Part shown: in pieces, positions 13,914 through 16,180 of the stretch
How the letters are laid out: each line of letters starts with the position of its first letter
Position numbering within the stretch: the first letter of the stretch is position 1
Source: Deltaproteobacteria bacterium
Lineage (GTDB): Bacteria > Desulfobacterota > Desulfobacteria > Desulfobacterales > UBA11574
Length of the DNA: 16,180 bases
Reading direction: 5' to 3'
NCBI GenBank assembly: GCA_019314155.1
Contig: JAFCZV010000015.1
Location: 1 to 16,180 of the forward strand
The notes under the pieces: generated by a model
The model's input: the letters and a program-made list of their open reading frames with translations, nothing else
Database searches by the model: none
What the model was told of the DNA's origin: nothing
Program-made: the position numbers and the translations under genes

Positions 13914-15854
13914 TCAGATCTTTGGGATGCAAATCAATACCGCTCGATACCGGCAGATCGCGGATACCGGCAGATCGCGTTCTATCATGTATTCGGGAAT
14001 CAGTATTTGATAGTTGTTTCGTTTTTTGTAGAGTACGATCGCCTCTTCTTTCTGTCCTATTTTATTTTCAAGATATTTCAACAGCCAGTACCGGTGGCGG
14101 TTATTCTGTATCTTCATTACATGGCTCATGGGCAGCTCGAGTACCTGAATTATTCCATCGATTTCTTCGGAGGTCGACGGGGCCTCCAGCCCAAGAACGG
14201 CTCGTATCTGCCTCTGAGTGGCAAGATCGAAGTATTTTCGAATGGGTGATGTTGCCGTGACATAGGCATTCAGTCCCAATCCCGAATGATTTTCAGGCTC
14301 GGAGCCGAGCATAAAACGGCTTAACTGCTTTCGCTGCATACAGTTCTGGAACAGTGTTCCCTCCACACCTTTATAGAGTCTATCCCGGGGTGCCTTCTGA
14401 GATCGGTATATCGCGGGGATGTTGTGTTTTGCCAGGAACTTGGCCATCAGCCAATTGGCCATGATCATGATCTCGGCAACCAGCATCCTTGCGGGGCTTT
14501 CCCGGTTGATCCTGCTCACAGTGATTTCCCCATTGTTGCCAACCCAGACATTGATGTCCGGGAGGGTTATCTGAACCGCCCCGGCCGCCAGTCTTTTCTG
14601 CCGGAATTTTTCTGCGATATCACGGAGAATGATGATTCTTTGATCGTCTTTCGCAATGGTGTTGACATCGTAATAGGTCAGCTGGTGCTCGACTTTGATC
14701 ATGCTCGGAACGATTTCATAATCGATGATTTCGCCGAATCGGTCCAAATTTACCAGTATACTGATTGCAGGACGCGGTTGACCGGCTTTGAGGCTGCAGA
14801 GATCCTCGGCGAGACTGGTGGGCAGCATGGGAATTTTCTGGTCGGGCATATAAATGGAGCTTCCCCGGGAAATCGCTTCCCGGTCGATGAGATCTCCTTT
14901 TTTGATATAGTGTCCGACATCGACGATATGGATGCCCAGACGATAATGATCGCCGTGATCCTCGATACTGATGGCATCATCGAAATCCAGGGTCGACTGA
15001 CCGTCGATAGTCATCGAGGAAAGCATGGTCAGATCCTTCCGCGGGCCGGCGTCTTTCGTGGGTTGCGCTGAACGGACACGTTCTGTTGCAAAATCTATGA
15101 CCTTTTCAGGAAAATCGGATGATATATTATACCGGTGGAGGTCTGTATTTTCGTTTTTATCGAACACCTTAAGTTTTGCCAAAACCTTGAATATCCCTTC
15201 GTCAGGATCGATGCCCGCCCTTGCGAGGACGGCCTTGCACAGGTCGTAGTGCTCGCTCTTTTTTTCGAAAAGGTAAAATGATTTGAGCAGGTTTACAATT
15301 TCTATTTTATCCTCGGGTATCGAGGGATGATCTTCGTTGAGCATGCCGGCCAGCCAGTCACCGCCTTCTTGGACCATATGGTTCCTGCGGGCGGCTTCTT
15401 TTTCCTGGGCGATTTTTTGTTCGACGTGCTCTTGGGTGTTTGGGAAAAAACGATCGAAATTGAATTTAAAGTAGAGCTTGTTGTTAAAAAAAGCCCGCTG
15501 TACGGATGACTCATGATCGCAATTGGGCGTGTCCGGAAAGCAGAATTCCGTCATTGTCTCCAGATCGATCCATTCTTGTTCCGTATTTAAAACTTCCCAC
15601 AACTCCTTGATGTCGATATTGCCGATCAAGGCATTTCGCCGGGCGGAGATCTCCTTTAGCGAGTCGACCATTTTAATCCTACCCATGGACGGATCGAGAC
15701 GCATATTGCACGTGTGGGACAGACGTCTGGGGGATAGGTTGACTTCGCGGTTGGTTTCGGTTAGAAGTCTAAGTCTTTGATTTTTAACTTCCAATACCAC
15801 CGAACATATTATTTTTTGGCGGTCGATATATTCAACAATGCTACCTCGTTCCAT
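13914..15854 (-). CDS. RNB-family exoribonuclease (RNase II/R type), frameshifted C-terminus
   Basis: A 646-residue 3'-5' exoribonuclease. The N-terminal region (1-270) is diverged, opening MERGSIVEYID with a small beta domain. The RNB catalytic domain follows (about 275-560) with TIDGQSTLDFDDAISIE, whose Asp284, Asp290, Asp292 and Asp293 correspond to the magnesium-binding aspartates of RNase II, and TSPIRKYFDL further on. The C-terminal S1-like part is short. The last 15 residues (AICRYRAVLICIPKI) are probably aberrant: a perfect 17-bp tandem duplication (13946-13979) shifts the frame. With one copy, the reading continues SSGIDLHPKDLIQVT and so on for 30 residues, to TAA at 13854-13852. Catalysis may survive, but the C-terminal RNA-binding part is probably impaired. 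ATG 15854 lacks a ribosome site and appears leaderless. Confidence 0.88.
   Translation of the reverse strand: MERGSIVEYIDRQKIICSVVLEVKNQRLRLLTETNREVNLSPRRLSHTCNMRLDPSMGRIKMVDSLKEISARRNALIGNIDIKELWEVLNTEQEWIDLETMTEFCFPDTPNCDHESSVQRAFFNNKLYFKFNFDRFFPNTQEHVEQKIAQEKEAARRNHMVQEGGDWLAGMLNEDHPSIPEDKIEIVNLLKSFYLFEKKSEHYDLCKAVLARAGIDPDEGIFKVLAKLKVFDKNENTDLHRYNISSDFPEKVIDFATERVRSAQPTKDAGPRKDLTMLSSMTIDGQSTLDFDDAISIEDHGDHYRLGIHIVDVGHYIKKGDLIDREAISRGSSIYMPDQKIPMLPTSLAEDLCSLKAGQPRPAISILVNLDRFGEIIDYEIVPSMIKVEHQLTYYDVNTIAKDDQRIIILRDIAEKFRQKRLAAGAVQITLPDINVWVGNNGEITVSRINRESPARMLVAEIMIMANWLMAKFLAKHNIPAIYRSQKAPRDRLYKGVEGTLFQNCMQRKQLSRFMLGSEPENHSGLGLNAYVTATSPIRKYFDLATQRQIRAVLGLEAPSTSEEIDGIIQVLELPMSHVMKIQNNRHRYWLLKYLENKIGQKEEAIVLYKKRNNYQILIPEYMIERDLPVSAICRYRAVLICIPKI
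13946..13979. repeat. Perfect 17-bp tandem duplication in the exoribonuclease gene
   Basis: GATACCGGCAGATCGCG occurs twice head to tail (13946-13962, 13963-13979). Because 17 is not a multiple of three, the second copy moves the minus-strand gene into another frame for its last part. It looks recent, since the two copies are identical. Confidence 0.9.
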
Positions 15855-15862
15855 AGTCAAGT

Positions 15863-15891
15863 ATCATAGCAATCGAATTTGCGAAAGTCAA
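15863..15891 (-). promoter_or_regulatory. Sigma70-like promoter placing a leaderless start
   Basis: On the minus strand TTGACT (15891-15886), a 17-base spacer and TATGAT (15868-15863) lie so that the expected start, six to nine bases after the -10, falls at or next to the ATG at 15854. No ribosome binding site precedes that ATG, consistent with leaderless translation. Confidence 0.55.
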
Positions 15892-16054
15892 CGCAATGAC
15901 CGTTTCGAATGTTTTTCGATTTTTCGAAGAAATATGGGGTCGGCACCAATTTTTCGACGAATATTTGACCGCTTTCAGATTCTGTTATAAGGTTTGTTGA
16001 TTGGTAACTACTCAGGTGGATAGACTGAAGGTTGAAGGCTTTTAGGGACAAATC

Positions 16055-16180
16055 ATGCGCGATCAGACAAAACTTAGGGCATTTGAGCTGGCTGACGAGG
16101 TAGCAGTATTGGTTTATCGGGTGACCGCAGGGTTTCCGAGAGAAGAGTTGTATGGTCTAACTTCTCAAATGCGGCGAGCA
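16055..16180 (+). CDS. Four-helix-bundle protein (S23/IVS family), cut by window end
   Basis: The first 42 codons read MRDQTKLRAFELADEVAVLV and continue through YRVTAGFPREELYGLTSQMRRA, a textbook N-terminal half of the S23 four-helix-bundle family: an amphipathic first helix, then the FP-EE-YGLTSQ-RRA block. The frame is open to the last base, so the gene continues beyond 16180. AGGGA about nine bases before ATG 16055 is a plausible ribosome site. Unlike the relics at 481-531 and 4831-5086 it retains the central block. Its sequence differs clearly from copy 1 (KYKELKVWQ type), so it is a separate lineage. The role of the family in bacteria outside rRNA intervening sequences is unresolved. Confidence 0.85.
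   Translation, partial: MRDQTKLRAFELADEVAVLVYRVTAGFPREELYGLTSQMRRA

Noticed and set aside
15857..16051. 64-codon minus-strand ORF upstream of the exoribonuclease
   Set aside because: Sequence looks like translated repeat and REP-like DNA (LQSIHLSSYQSTNL); no ribosome site, and it covers the promoter of the next gene.

Overview
The window looks like chromosomal DNA of a Desulfobacterota (deltaproteobacterial) sulfate reducer, probably Desulfobacterales. This is inferred from a selenocysteine-containing peroxiredoxin-like protein, a B12-binding radical SAM protein, a MOT1-type SulP transporter beside serA, SEC-C-tagged methionine aminopeptidase, a HAD/AIR-synthase fusion, and intergenic regions rich in short tandem repeats and four-helix-bundle (S23) relics. 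No rRNA, tRNA, CRISPR array, phage module or recognisable transposase gene is present.

Layout. Bases 1-242 hold tandem repeats and a hairpin, then a small two-helix membrane protein (243-440, +). Bases 441-606 contain a relic of an S23 gene and a hairpin. A minus-strand operon follows: serA (4326-2740), a kinase-fold-like protein of unknown function (2720-1824) and a MOT1-type transporter (1806-607), separated by only 19 and 17 bases. The 879 bases upstream of serA (4327-5205) are gene-poor: inverted arrays of 8-bp repeats, a possible three-way-junction RNA, a GC-rich inverted repeat and a 372-bp element carrying a broken S23 gene.

The next genes are also on the minus strand: an EamA/DMT exporter (6138-5206), a peroxiredoxin-like selenoprotein (7060-6404) whose in-frame TGA falls in an FYRGAW-U-PYC motif, and a B12-binding radical SAM protein with a C-terminal helical-repeat domain (9001-7262). 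From 9187 the direction changes: a nitroreductase, then a probable operon of methionine aminopeptidase, glycerophosphodiester phosphodiesterase and the HAD/AIR-synthase fusion (9823-13166, +). A second, more deleted copy of the S23 element (13183-13331) follows, then a single-domain asparaginase-like protein (13358-13855, +). Convergent with it is an RNB-family exoribonuclease (15854-13914, -). The window ends inside an S23-family gene that is intact as far as it can be read (16055 onward, +).

The main observations are these. (1) The peroxiredoxin is split by UGA; one frame continues through it and a SECIS-like stem-loop sits at the right distance. (2) A perfect 17-bp tandem duplication shifts the 3' end of the exoribonuclease gene, replacing a plausible 30-residue C-terminus with 15 unrelated residues. 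(3) There are four S23 traces in 16 kb, two of them inside copies of one element with inverted ends. (4) The exoribonuclease appears to be transcribed as a leaderless message. I found no defence or biosynthetic system that I would call new. The kinase-like serA neighbour and the HAD/AIRS fusion are the genes whose biochemistry is least clear.
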